Shown here: positions 7,798 through 15,237 of the stretch, in pieces | How the letters are laid out: every line of letters starts with the position of its first letter | Numbering within the stretch: position 1 is the stretch's first letter | DNA from: CAYUYV01 sp964522525 | GTDB taxonomy: Bacteria; Pseudomonadota; Alphaproteobacteria; JAJFIK01 | Assembly (NCBI GenBank): GCA_964522525.1 | Contig: CAZFWG010000097.1 | Coordinates: 1-16,589, forward strand | Direction of reading: 5' to 3' | Length of the DNA stretch: 16,589 bases | Position numbers and translations under genes: made by a program | Notes under the pieces: model-generated | Told to the model about the DNA's origin: nothing | The model's input: the letters and a program-made list of their open reading frames with translations, nothing else | Databases searched by the model: none

Positions 7798-7959
7798 CCA
7801 CGCAGGTCCAAGCCCGCATCCCCTCGTCAGCATCCCTCACCGGGCGGCATGGTTCCTTTGGTCGCGCCCGCCGGCCATTAGCACTCCGTGAATGTTTGCC
7901 GGCCACTGTCGCCCCCGCAACGTGGTTTCTGCGGCCATGTGGCAGTGCCGGAATAGCCG

Positions 7960-7988
7960 TTGCGGCAGGTGCGAAACCCTCTTAGGGT
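7960..7988 (+). promoter_or_regulatory. Candidate nuo operon promoter
   Basis: TTGCGG (7960-7965), 17 bp, then TAGGGT (7983-7988). This fits a relaxed alphaproteobacterial housekeeping promoter, with a conserved TTG and a GC-rich -10. The predicted transcript would start near 7995 and give a leader of about 90 bases before nuoA. It is the best pair in the gap, but the match is modest. Confidence 0.4.
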
Positions 7989-8030
7989 GGCGCCCGATAC
8001 CGGGGTGGTGGTGCTGGGCAATCCGAGGCG

Positions 8031-8057
8031 TCGGGGCCGCGCGCGCCCCGATTTTTT
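8031..8057 (+). terminator. Terminator-like hairpin with T6 in the nuoA leader
   Basis: TCGGGGC (8031-8037) pairs with GCCCCGA (8045-8051) around a GC loop, and six Ts follow at once (8052-8057). This is the form of an intrinsic terminator, 28 bp before the nuoA ATG. It could block read-through from the left, act as an attenuator of the nuo operon, or end a short leader RNA. Confidence 0.5.
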
Positions 8058-8085
8058 CAGGATTTGCTTGCCGAAGGTACAGGCC

Positions 8086-8451
8086 ATGGAAGACCTGTTG
8101 ATCGACTATCTGCCGATCCTTCTCTTTATCGTGATCTCCCTCGCCATCTGTCTGATCCTGTTCGGTCTGTCGCTGGCGGTGGCGCCGAGCGCTCCGGATC
8201 AGGAGAAGCTGTCGGCCTACGAATGCGGCTTCAACGCGTTTGACGACGCCCGCATGAAGTTCGATGTGCGTTTTTACCTCGTGGCGATTCTCTTCATCAT
8301 TTTCGATCTTGAGGTGGCGTTCCTGTTCCCCTTTGCCGTCGCATTCGGCGATGTGGGGCTTTACGGCTTCTGGTCCATGGTGGTCTTTCTGGGAATTCTC
8401 ACCGTGGGTTTTATATATGAGTGGATGAAAGGCGCGCTCGAGTGGGAATAG
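8086..8451 (+). CDS. nuoA: NADH-quinone oxidoreductase subunit A
   Basis: A small membrane subunit of complex I, 121 residues, the usual length. Three membrane segments are visible (about 10-31, 62-84 and 92-113). The hallmark sequence YECGF (45-49) lies in the TM1-TM2 loop, which contacts the quinone site, and FDLE in TM2 carries the conserved acidic D74 and E76. With NuoH and NuoJ-K it forms the start of the proton-pumping membrane arm next to the Q module. The start at 8086 was chosen because GAAGG (8073-8077) lies eight bases upstream and the homologous sequence begins here; the longer upstream frame has non-coding composition. It is the first gene of the nuo operon, 25 bp ahead of nuoB. 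Confidence 0.97.
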   Translation: MEDLLIDYLPILLFIVISLAICLILFGLSLAVAPSAPDQEKLSAYECGFNAFDDARMKFDVRFYLVAILFIIFDLEVAFLFPFAVAFGDVGLYGFWSMVVFLGILTVGFIYEWMKGALEWE

Positions 8452-8476
8452 GCTTGAGCGCATGGAGGATTGAGGG

Positions 8477-9073
8477 ATGACGGACACGAAGGCGACCGGT
8501 CCCGGTGAACCAGGCGAAAAACTGCCGGCAGGCATAGGCGCGCGCGTCGGCGTGGAAGGCGCGGCCCCGATCGGCGATGACGACCTGTTCTTCAGTCAGG
8601 TGAACAATGAGCTGGCCGACAAGGGTTTCCTGGTCGCCAATGCCGAAGATCTGGTCAATTGGGCGCGCACGGGCTCGCTCATGTGGATGCAGTTCGGTCT
8701 CGCCTGCTGCGCGGTCGAGATGATGCAGGCGGCGATGCCCCGTTACGATACGGAGCGTTTCGGCTTTGCCCCGCGCGCCTCACCGCGCCAGTCCGATGTC
8801 ATGATTGTCGCAGGCACCCTGACGAACAAGATGGCGCCCGCCTTGCGCAAGGTTTATGACCAGATGCCGGAGCCCCGCTATGTGATTTCCATGGGCTCCT
8901 GCGCCAATGGCGGCGGTTATTATCACTATTCCTATGCGGTGGTGCGGGGCTGCGATCGGATCATCCCCGTGGACATCTATGTGCCGGGCTGTCCGCCGAC
9001 GGCCGAGGCCCTGGTCTACGGCATCATGTTGTTGCAGAAAAAGATCCGGCGTATCGGGACAATTGATCGTTGA
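8477..9073 (+). CDS. nuoB: NADH-quinone oxidoreductase subunit B (N2 cluster)
   Basis: A 198-residue peripheral subunit of the Q module that binds the last [4Fe-4S] cluster, N2, which passes electrons to quinone. The expected ligands are present: the adjacent pair C77-C78 in GLACCAVEM, C142 in GSCANGGGYY and C172 in VPGCPPTAEAL. The first 35 residues or so, before FFSQVNNELADKGF, are a Gly/Pro-rich extension of low conservation, slightly longer than in many relatives. The start ATG at 8477 has GGAGG (8464-8468) eight bases upstream. It lies 25 bp after nuoA; the gap to nuoC is the longest between nuoA and nuoH and contains a hairpin. Confidence 0.97.
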   Translation: MTDTKATGPGEPGEKLPAGIGARVGVEGAAPIGDDDLFFSQVNNELADKGFLVANAEDLVNWARTGSLMWMQFGLACCAVEMMQAAMPRYDTERFGFAPRASPRQSDVMIVAGTLTNKMAPALRKVYDQMPEPRYVISMGSCANGGGYYHYSYAVVRGCDRIIPVDIYVPGCPPTAEALVYGIMLLQKKIRRIGTIDR

Positions 9074-9079
9074 CGGACG

Positions 9080-9101
9080 GCCCCTGGGTGTTCCCGGGGG
9101 C
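9080..9101 (+). other. Intercistronic hairpin between nuoB and nuoC
   Basis: GCCCCTGGG (9080-9088) pairs with CCCGGGGGC (9093-9101) through nine pairs, one of them G-T, around the loop TGTT. No T run follows, so termination is unlikely. Its place in a 96-bp gap inside a tightly packed operon suggests an mRNA processing or stability element; that role is inference. Confidence 0.4.
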
Positions 9102-9159
9102 GGCTTGGCGATCGCGCTGGGCGATCACGATAAACGGGCGACTTCCCGGTTGCCATGGT

Positions 9160-9164
9160 TGAGG
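9160..9164 (+). promoter_or_regulatory. Shine-Dalgarno deciding the nuoC start
   Basis: TGAGG precedes the tandem ATGs at 9167 and 9170 by two and five bases. The ATG at 9155 lies upstream of it and has no purine-rich site. The spacing favours 9170. Confidence 0.6.
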
Positions 9165-9169
9165 CGATG

Positions 9170-9802
9170 ATGAGCGAGGCACTGAAAGGGCAGGGGGACT
9201 ATATCGAGGCACGGCTGGACCACGCCGTGCTGTCGGTCCGTATTGTCCGGGACGAACTGACCGTCACGGTCCGGAGCGACCAGATCGTCTCCGTGCTGCG
9301 CACTTTGCGTGACGATGCGGAGTGCAAATACACGCAGCTGACCGATATCACGGGCGTGGACTGGCCCGAGCGCTCCCAGCGTTTCGATGTCGTCTATCAT
9401 CTCCTCTCCATGGAGATGAACCAGCGGATCCGGGTCAAGGCGGCGACCGACGCGCAGACTTCCGTGCCGTCCGTCGTGGAGGTCTTTCCGGCGGCCGGAT
9501 GGTATGAGCGGGAAGTCTTCGATATGTATGGCGTGACCTTTTCCGACCATCCGGATCTGCGCCGTATCCTGACCGATTACGGCTTCAGCGGCTTTCCCTT
9601 GCGCAAGGAGTTTCCGCTCACGGGCTTCGTGGAAGTCCGCTATGACGATGAGCAAAAGCGCGTTGTCTATGAGCCGGTCAAGCTGGCCCAGGAGTTTCGC
9701 AATTTCGATTTCCTGAGCCCTTGGGAAGGGGTCGAATATCTTCTGCCCGGTGATGAAAAGGCGGCGGCGCAGGCCAAGCAGGAGGGGGACAAGGCCAAGT
9801 AG
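9170..9802 (+). CDS. nuoC: NADH-quinone oxidoreductase subunit C (30 kDa)
   Basis: A 210-residue hydrophilic subunit that packs against NuoD in the Q module and carries no cofactor. The 30-kDa family signature WYEREVFDMYG...HPDLRRILTDYGF...PLRKEFP runs over about 111-149, and the N-terminal ferredoxin-like part contains LTDITGVDWP (57-66). It is a stand-alone protein, as in mitochondria and alphaproteobacteria, not fused to NuoD as in E. coli. The C-terminus ends in a Lys/Ala-rich tail (196-210). Two earlier in-frame ATGs (9155 and 9167) are possible starts; 9170 is preferred from ribosome-site spacing. It lies 20 bp before nuoD. Confidence 0.96.
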   Translation: MSEALKGQGDYIEARLDHAVLSVRIVRDELTVTVRSDQIVSVLRTLRDDAECKYTQLTDITGVDWPERSQRFDVVYHLLSMEMNQRIRVKAATDAQTSVPSVVEVFPAAGWYEREVFDMYGVTFSDHPDLRRILTDYGFSGFPLRKEFPLTGFVEVRYDDEQKRVVYEPVKLAQEFRNFDFLSPWEGVEYLLPGDEKAAAQAKQEGDKAK

Positions 9803-9822
9803 GGTCGGTCCGGGATTAAGCC

Positions 9823-11010
9823 ATGGCAGAACAGGCGGAAAGCAAAACCCAGAACCTCACGATCAATTTCGGGCCCCAGCACCCGGCGGCCCACGGCGTG
9901 TTGCGCATGATCCTTGAGCTTGATGGCGAGGTCGTGGAACGGGTCGATCCCCATATCGGGCTTCTCCATCGGGGTACGGAAAAACTCATCGAGTATAAGA
10001 CCTATCTCCAGGCGGTGCCCTATTTCGACCGGCTCGATTATGTGGCGCCGATGAACCAGGAGCACGCCTTTGCCCTGGCGACGGAGCGCCTGCTCGGGAT
10101 CGAGATCCCGCGTCGGGCCCAGTTCATCCGGGTCCTGTTTTGCGAAATCGGTCGGGTCCTGAACCACATCCTCAATGTTACGTTCCAGGCGCTGGACGTG
10201 GGGGCGCTGACCCCGCCGCTCTGGGGCCTGGAGGAGCGGGAAAAGCTGCTTGTGTTCTATGAGCGCGTTTCGGGTTCGCGCATGCATGCGGCCTATTTCC
10301 GGCCCGGCGGTGTCCATCAGGACATGCCGGCGGGGCTGGCGGACGATATTCTGGAATGGTGCGACGGTTTCCTGAAGACCCTGGACGATATCGACAATCT
10401 CGTCACGGACAACCGCATTTTCCGGCAGCGGAACGTGGATATCGGCATCGTGTCGGCGGAAGACGCGATCGCCTGGGGCTTCACGGGCGTCATGCTGCGC
10501 GGGTCCAACATCGCCTGGGATCTGCGCAAGGCCCAGCCTTACGAGGTCTATGACGAACTCGAATTCGATGTGCCCGTCGGCAAGAACGGTGACTGCTTCG
10601 ACCGTTACCTGTGCCGGATGGAAGAACTGCGCCAGTCCATCAGTCTGATCCGGCAATGCATCGAGAAGATGCCGGAAGGACCGGTCGTGACCATGGACGG
10701 CAAGGTGGCACCGCCCCGGCGGGCGGAAATGAAGCGCTCCATGGAAGCGCTCATCCACCATTTCAAGCTCTATACGGAAGGCTACAAGGTGCCGGCGGGG
10801 GAGACCTACGCCGCCGTCGAGGCGCCCAAGGGCGAATTCGGCGTTTATCTGGTGTCGGACGGAACGAACAGGCCCTATCGCTGCAAGATCCGCGCGCCGG
10901 GCTACGCCCATCTCCAGGCCATGGATTTCCTCTCCAAGGGGCACATGCTGGCGGATATCTCGGCGCTTCTGGGCTCGCTCGATATCGTGTTCGGGGAGAT
11001 CGACCGGTAA
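9823..11010 (+). CDS. nuoD: NADH-quinone oxidoreductase subunit D (49 kDa, quinone site)
   Basis: A 395-residue Q-module subunit related to the large subunit of NiFe hydrogenases; it forms most of the ubiquinone-binding cavity with NuoB. Signature GPQHPAAHGVLR lies at 17-28. H24 and Y73 (in RLDYVAPMNQEH) are 49 residues apart, matching the spacing of the quinone-contacting His/Tyr pair known from Thermus and mitochondria. Further family blocks are DVGALTPPLW and SGSRMHAAYFRPGGVHQD, and the C-terminal stretch DIVFGEIDR is the usual ending. The start ATG at 9823 gives the normal length; no strong Shine-Dalgarno is visible, so translation may be coupled to nuoC 20 bp upstream. Confidence 0.97.
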   Translation: MAEQAESKTQNLTINFGPQHPAAHGVLRMILELDGEVVERVDPHIGLLHRGTEKLIEYKTYLQAVPYFDRLDYVAPMNQEHAFALATERLLGIEIPRRAQFIRVLFCEIGRVLNHILNVTFQALDVGALTPPLWGLEEREKLLVFYERVSGSRMHAAYFRPGGVHQDMPAGLADDILEWCDGFLKTLDDIDNLVTDNRIFRQRNVDIGIVSAEDAIAWGFTGVMLRGSNIAWDLRKAQPYEVYDELEFDVPVGKNGDCFDRYLCRMEELRQSISLIRQCIEKMPEGPVVTMDGKVAPPRRAEMKRSMEALIHHFKLYTEGYKVPAGETYAAVEAPKGEFGVYLVSDGTNRPYRCKIRAPGYAHLQAMDFLSKGHMLADISALLGSLDIVFGEIDR

Positions 11011-11054
11011 GGGCACCGCAGCTGGCGACGACATAAGACGAAGGACGAAACGGC

Positions 11055-11699
11055 ATGGCCGTCAGACGATTGGCAGAAGAGCAACCGGACAGTTTCGCTT
11101 TCACGCCCGACAATCAGGCGTGGGCGGAAGAGGTGATGGCCCGGTATCCGGAAGGCCGCCAGGCCAGCGCCATCATCCCGTTGCTGTGGAAGGCCCAGGA
11201 ACAGATCGGCGGCTGGGTCACGGAACCCGCGATCCGGGTGATCTGCGACATGCTGAACATGCCCTATATCCGGGGCCTGGAGATCGCCACCTTCTACACG
11301 ATGTTCAATCTCCATCCCGTGGGCAAGCATCAGGTGCTGGTGTGCACGACGACGCCGTGCTGGCTGCGCGGGTCTGATGACATTGTGGGCGTGTGCAAAC
11401 GGCGCATCGCCGAGACCCAGGATACGATCTCGGCGGATGGTCTGTTTTCCTGGATGGAAGTGGAATGCGCGGGCGCCTGCGTGAACGCGCCCATGGCCCA
11501 GATCGGCAAGGACTATTACGAAGATCTGACGGCGGAGAGCTTCGAGGCCGTTCTCGACGAATTGGCGGCCGGGCGCACGCCCAGGCCCGGCCCCCAGTCG
11601 GACCGGCAAAAGGCCGAGCCCGCCGGCGGGCTCACGAGCCTTACGGATGAGGCCCTCTATACCGGGCAACCGGGCGGCAGTGGGCCTCGATCAAGTTAA
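11055..11699 (+). CDS. nuoE: NADH-quinone oxidoreductase subunit E (24 kDa, N1a cluster)
   Basis: A 214-residue thioredoxin-fold subunit of the NADH-oxidising module. The four N1a [2Fe-2S] ligands are C97 and C102 (CTTTPC), then C138 and C142 (CAGAC), with the family spacing. N1a lies off the main electron path near FMN. After about residue 172 comes a Pro/Gly/Gln-rich tail with EPAGGLTSLT, a feature of alphaproteobacterial and mitochondrial homologues and absent from the shorter E. coli NuoE. AAGGA (11041-11045) is nine bases before the ATG. The gap to nuoF is 32 bp. Confidence 0.96.
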   Translation: MAVRRLAEEQPDSFAFTPDNQAWAEEVMARYPEGRQASAIIPLLWKAQEQIGGWVTEPAIRVICDMLNMPYIRGLEIATFYTMFNLHPVGKHQVLVCTTTPCWLRGSDDIVGVCKRRIAETQDTISADGLFSWMEVECAGACVNAPMAQIGKDYYEDLTAESFEAVLDELAAGRTPRPGPQSDRQKAEPAGGLTSLTDEALYTGQPGGSGPRSS

Positions 11700-11731
11700 A
11701 ACCGGTCACGGTAACAACGGATACGGACGTT

Positions 11732-13051
11732 ATGCTTGCGGATCAGGATCGCATCTTCACCAATCTTTACGGGCGCCATGACTGGCGGTTGCCGGCCGCC
11801 CGGGCCCGGGGCGCGTGGGACAACACCAAGAAGCTCCTGGAACTGGGTCCGGAGGAGATCGTTGATCAGATCAAGCGGTCGGGGCTGCGCGGGCGCGGCG
11901 GGGCCGGATTTTCGACCGGCCTCAAATGGTCCTTCATGCCCAAGGAAGTGGGCGTGCGGCCCCATTATCTTGTGGTGAATGCGGATGAATCCGAACCCGG
12001 TACCTGCAAGGACCGGGAGATCATGCGCCATGATCCCCATATTTTCCTGGAAGGCTGTGTGGTGGCGGCGTTCGCCATGCGTGCCCATGATGTCTGGATC
12101 TATGTGCGCGGCGAATATATCCGTGAGCGGGAGACCTTGGAGGCGGCCGTTGCCGAAGCCTATGAGGCGGGCCTTTTGGGCGAGAATGCCTGTGGGTCGG
12201 GCTATCGCTGCGACATCCGGGTTCACCATGGCGCCGGCGCTTATATCTGTGGCGAGGAGACGGCGCTTCTGGAAAGCCTTGAGGGCAAGAAGGGGCAGCC
12301 GCGCCTGAAGCCTCCTTTTCCCGCCAATGTGGGCCTTTATGGTTGTCCGACCACGGTCAATAATGTGGAAAGCGTCGCGGTGGCGCCGACCATCTTGCGG
12401 CGCGGGCCGGAATGGTTCGCCGGGTTCGGCCGGGCCAACAATACGGGCACGAAGCTCTTCTGTATTTCAGGCCATGTGGAACAGCCCTGCACGGTCGAGG
12501 AGGAAATGAGCATTCCCCTGCGCGAGCTGGTGGAACGCCATGCGGGCGGTGTGCGCGGGGGCTGGGACAATCTGCTGGCGGTCATTCCGGGCGGCTCGTC
12601 GGTGCCGATGATCCCGAAGGAAATCTGCGATGATGTCCTGATGGATTTCGATGCCCTTCGGGATGTGAAATCGGGTCTGGGCACGGCGGCGGTGATCGTC
12701 ATGGACCGTTCCACCGATATCGTCCAGGCCATTTCCCGCATTGCCTATTTCTACAAGCATGAGAGCTGCGGTCAGTGTACGCCGTGTCGGGAAGGCACGG
12801 GCTGGATGTGGCGGGTGCTTGAACGCATGGCGAAGGGCCAGGCGGACAAATCGGAAATCGATCTTTTGCTCAATGTGACCTATCAGGTCGAAGGGCACAC
12901 GATCTGTGCGCTGGGCGATGCGGCGGCGTGGCCGGTGCAAGGACTTATTCGCCATTTCCGCCCTGAGATCGAGCGGCGCATCGACCAATATGCCCGGGGC
13001 GAAACCGTGGACCGGACGCCTTTCCTGAGTGGCCAGGCGGCGGCGGAATGA
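11732..13051 (+). CDS. nuoF: NADH-quinone oxidoreductase subunit F (51 kDa, FMN and NADH site)
   Basis: A 439-residue catalytic subunit that oxidises NADH, holds FMN and passes electrons to the [4Fe-4S] cluster N3. The FMN/NADH glycine-rich loop GLRGRGGAGFSTGLKW is at 51-66, NADESEPGTCKDRE at 83-96, and the second nucleotide block GAGAYICGEETALLESLEG at 167-185. The N3 ligands are C346, C349 and C352 (ESCGQCTPCREG) and C392 (HTICALGD). Length and motifs are standard and nothing is missing. The ribosome-binding site is weak (GGA near 11725), though the start gives the conserved N-terminus with DRIFTNLYG. It lies between nuoE and nuoG, the usual order. Confidence 0.98.
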   Translation: MLADQDRIFTNLYGRHDWRLPAARARGAWDNTKKLLELGPEEIVDQIKRSGLRGRGGAGFSTGLKWSFMPKEVGVRPHYLVVNADESEPGTCKDREIMRHDPHIFLEGCVVAAFAMRAHDVWIYVRGEYIRERETLEAAVAEAYEAGLLGENACGSGYRCDIRVHHGAGAYICGEETALLESLEGKKGQPRLKPPFPANVGLYGCPTTVNNVESVAVAPTILRRGPEWFAGFGRANNTGTKLFCISGHVEQPCTVEEEMSIPLRELVERHAGGVRGGWDNLLAVIPGGSSVPMIPKEICDDVLMDFDALRDVKSGLGTAAVIVMDRSTDIVQAISRIAYFYKHESCGQCTPCREGTGWMWRVLERMAKGQADKSEIDLLLNVTYQVEGHTICALGDAAAWPVQGLIRHFRPEIERRIDQYARGETVDRTPFLSGQAAAE

Positions 13052-13079
13052 GGCGGATCGGAACAGGACCAGGCGGTTT

Positions 13080-13084
13080 GAGGA
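13080..13084 (+). promoter_or_regulatory. Shine-Dalgarno deciding the nuoG start
   Basis: GAGGA lies seven bases before the ATG at 13092. The same frame is open back to a GTG at 13029 inside nuoF, but that extension is Arg-rich and lacks homology to NuoG, so 13092 is the start. Confidence 0.75.
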
Positions 13085-13091
13085 CGACAGG

Positions 13092-15221
13092 ATGACAGAC
13101 ACGGTCAAGATCGAGGTGGACGGCACGGAAATCGAGGTTCCGCGCGACATCACCGTGCTTCAGGCCTGTGAAATGGCGGGGGCGGAAATTCCGCGTTTCT
13201 GCTATCACGAACGCCTGTCCATCGCCGGCAATTGCCGCATGTGCCTTGTCGAGGCCGTCGGCGCGCCCAAGCCCATCGCATCATGCGCCTATGGGGTGCG
13301 GGACCTGCGTCCGGGCCGGGACGGTTCGCCGCCGAAGGTCAACACCAAGAGCGAGATGGTGAAGAAGGCGCGGGAAGGGGTGATGGAGTTCCTGCTCATC
13401 AACCATCCCCTCGATTGCCCGATCTGCGACCAGGGCGGGGAATGCGACCTGCAGGACCAGTCCATGGCCTACGGCGTCGATCACACGCGCTATCTCGAGA
13501 ACAAGCGCGCGGTCGAAGACAAATATATGGGCCCCCTGGTCAAGACCGTCATGACCCGGTGCATCCACTGCACGCGCTGTGTGCGCTTCGCCACGGAAGT
13601 GGGCGGCGTGCCGGAACTGGGCGCCACGGGGCGCGGCGAGGACATGGAGATCACCACCTATCTGGAACATGCGGTCCAGACTGAGCTGTCGGGCAATGTG
13701 ATCGATCTGTGTCCTGTCGGCGCGCTGACCTCCAAGCCTTACGCCTTCAAGGCGCGCTCCTGGGAGTTGCGCAAGGTCGAAAGCGTGGATGTCATGGATG
13801 CCGTGGGCTCCAACATCCGGGTGGACTTCCGTGGACGGGAGGTGATGCGCTTCCTGCCCCGGCTCCATGAGGACGTGAACGAGGAATGGATCGCCGACAA
13901 GACCCGGTTTGTCTGGGACGGTCTGCATCGCCAGCGCCTCGACACGCCTTATGTGCGTGAGAACGGCGCCTTGCGGCCGGCAAGTTGGGCGGAGGCGTTC
14001 TCGGCCATCGCCCAGCGCGTCGTCAACAGGGATCCGGCCCGCATCGCGGCCTTGAGCGGCGATCTGGCCTGTACGGAAAGTCAGTTTGCCCTGCGTCAGC
14101 TGCTGGACCGGCTCGGCGTCGCCAACCGGGATTGCCGGCAGGACGGCGCCTTTATGCCCGTGGAGGGTCCACGCCAGCGCTATCTCTTCAACACGACCAT
14201 TGCCGGCATCGAAGAGGCCGACGCGCTTTTGATCGTGGGCTCCAATCCGCGCCTTGAGGCGCCGATCCTCAGTGCCCGGATCCGCAAACAGTATCTGCGC
14301 CGGGGCTTCAAGGGCATCGGCCTGATCGGCGAGGCGGCGGATCTGACCTACGCCTATGACCATCTGGGCACCGGTCCCCAGACCTTGCGCGAGATGGCGG
14401 CCGGAACCCATGCCTTCCGCCGGGTGCTCGAGGAAGCCGAGCGGCCGATGATCCTTGTGGGTCAGGGCGCGCTTGCCCGTTCCGATGGGGAAGCGGTCTA
14501 TGCGCTTGCCGTCGAGGTCGCCAAGGCCACGGGCATGATCCTTGAGGCCACGGACGCGCGGCCGGCCTGGAACGGCTTCAATATTCTGCACACGGCGGCG
14601 GGCCGTGTCGGCGGCCTCGATGTGGGTTTCCTGCCCGGTGAAGGCGGGCTCGACCGCAACGGCATCCTGGCCGAAGCCGCATCGGGACGTATTGATACGG
14701 TCTATCTGCTCGGCGCCGACGAGATCGATATGGATGCCCTGGGCGATGCCTTTGTCATCTATCAGGGCAGTCACGGGGATGCCGGCGCCCACCGGGCCGA
14801 CGTGATCCTGCCCGGTTCAGCGTATACGGAAAAAGACGCACTGTGGGTCAACACGGAAGGCCGGGTGCAGCTCGGCGCCCGCGCCGTGTTCCCGCCGGGC
14901 GAGGCCCGGGAGGACTGGGCTATCCTGCGCGCCTTGTCGGCGGCCCTCGGGCACCCTTTGCCTTACGACACGCTCGTGGCCTTGCGAAAGGCGCTGTGGG
15001 ACGAGGTGCCGGCGCTCTCCAGCATCGATTATCCGCCCGGTGCGGACGGTGCGCGCGCGGGTCTGCTCGACGGTTTGGCGGCGGCCGGCACGCCGGACGG
15101 GGATCCCTTCGTCTCGCCCATCGTGAATTACTATTTCACCAATCCCATCGCCCGGGCCTCGGAAATCATGGCCCAGTGCAGCGCGGAAATCCTGGGCAAG
15201 ACGGCCCAGGCCGCCGAATGA
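13092..15221 (+). CDS. nuoG: NADH-quinone oxidoreductase subunit G (75 kDa)
   Basis: A 709-residue iron-sulfur subunit carrying the electron wire from NuoF toward NuoI. An N-terminal [2Fe-2S] ferredoxin domain gives N1b (C37, C48, C51, C65). The next domain gives N5 with its unusual histidine (H105, C109, C112, C118), followed by N4 (C157, C160, C163, C207). After about 220 comes the molybdopterin-oxidoreductase-like domain, which in complex I is a structural relic with no metal cofactor; it has family blocks such as IVGSNPRLEAPIL and HRADVILPGSAYTEKD. The CxxCxxxC motif for the extra N7 cluster of E. coli/Thermus-type NuoG is absent, as is typical of alphaproteobacteria and mitochondria. The gap to nuoH is 16 bp. 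Confidence 0.97.
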   Translation: MTDTVKIEVDGTEIEVPRDITVLQACEMAGAEIPRFCYHERLSIAGNCRMCLVEAVGAPKPIASCAYGVRDLRPGRDGSPPKVNTKSEMVKKAREGVMEFLLINHPLDCPICDQGGECDLQDQSMAYGVDHTRYLENKRAVEDKYMGPLVKTVMTRCIHCTRCVRFATEVGGVPELGATGRGEDMEITTYLEHAVQTELSGNVIDLCPVGALTSKPYAFKARSWELRKVESVDVMDAVGSNIRVDFRGREVMRFLPRLHEDVNEEWIADKTRFVWDGLHRQRLDTPYVRENGALRPASWAEAFSAIAQRVVNRDPARIAALSGDLACTESQFALRQLLDRLGVANRDCRQDGAFMPVEGPRQRYLFNTTIAGIEEADALLIVGSNPRLEAPILSARIRKQYLRRGFKGIGLIGEAADLTYAYDHLGTGPQTLREMAAGTHAFRRVLEEAERPMILVGQGALARSDGEAVYALAVEVAKATGMILEATDARPAWNGFNILHTAAGRVGGLDVGFLPGEGGLDRNGILAEAASGRIDTVYLLGADEIDMDALGDAFVIYQGSHGDAGAHRADVILPGSAYTEKDALWVNTEGRVQLGARAVFPPGEAREDWAILRALSAALGHPLPYDTLVALRKALWDEVPALSSIDYPPGADGARAGLLDGLAAAGTPDGDPFVSPIVNYYFTNPIARASEIMAQCSAEILGKTAQAAE

Positions 15222-15237
15222 CCGTGAGAGTGGCACC

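Larger units (their letters stand above)
7754..8085. other. Intergenic region upstream of the nuo operon
   Basis: These 332 bp carry the hairpin that ends the propeller gene, a candidate promoter (7960-7988) and a terminator-like hairpin in the nuoA leader (8031-8057). An 8-bp direct repeat GCCGGCCA occurs at 7870-7877 and 7898-7905. I see no credible small gene here; open frames across it have atypical composition and no ribosome-binding sites. Confidence 0.6.

Noticed and set aside
7878..7886. TTAGCACTC, identical to the left arm of the CIRCE heat-shock operator
   Set aside because: The right arm (GAGTGCTAA after nine bases) is absent; 7896-7904 reads TTGCCGGCC. A nine-base half site is likely chance.
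7892..8101. Short open frames (about 60-70 codons) in the gap before nuoA
   Set aside because: Cys/Trp/Arg-rich translations with no ribosome-binding site, overlapping the promoter, the leader hairpin and the nuoA start.
9667..11034. A 455-codon minus-strand frame opposite nuoD
   Set aside because: Mirror frame of a highly conserved gene in GC-rich DNA, with no motif or start signal of its own.
13281..14792. A 503-codon minus-strand frame opposite nuoG
   Set aside because: Same artefact: no domain and no promoter, while nuoG has all cluster ligands on the plus strand.
13092..15221. NuoG as a true molybdopterin enzyme or formate dehydrogenase
   Set aside because: The C-terminal domain resembles that superfamily, but the operon context, the N1b/N4/N5 ligands and the absence of an active-site Cys or Sec motif make it the complex I subunit.
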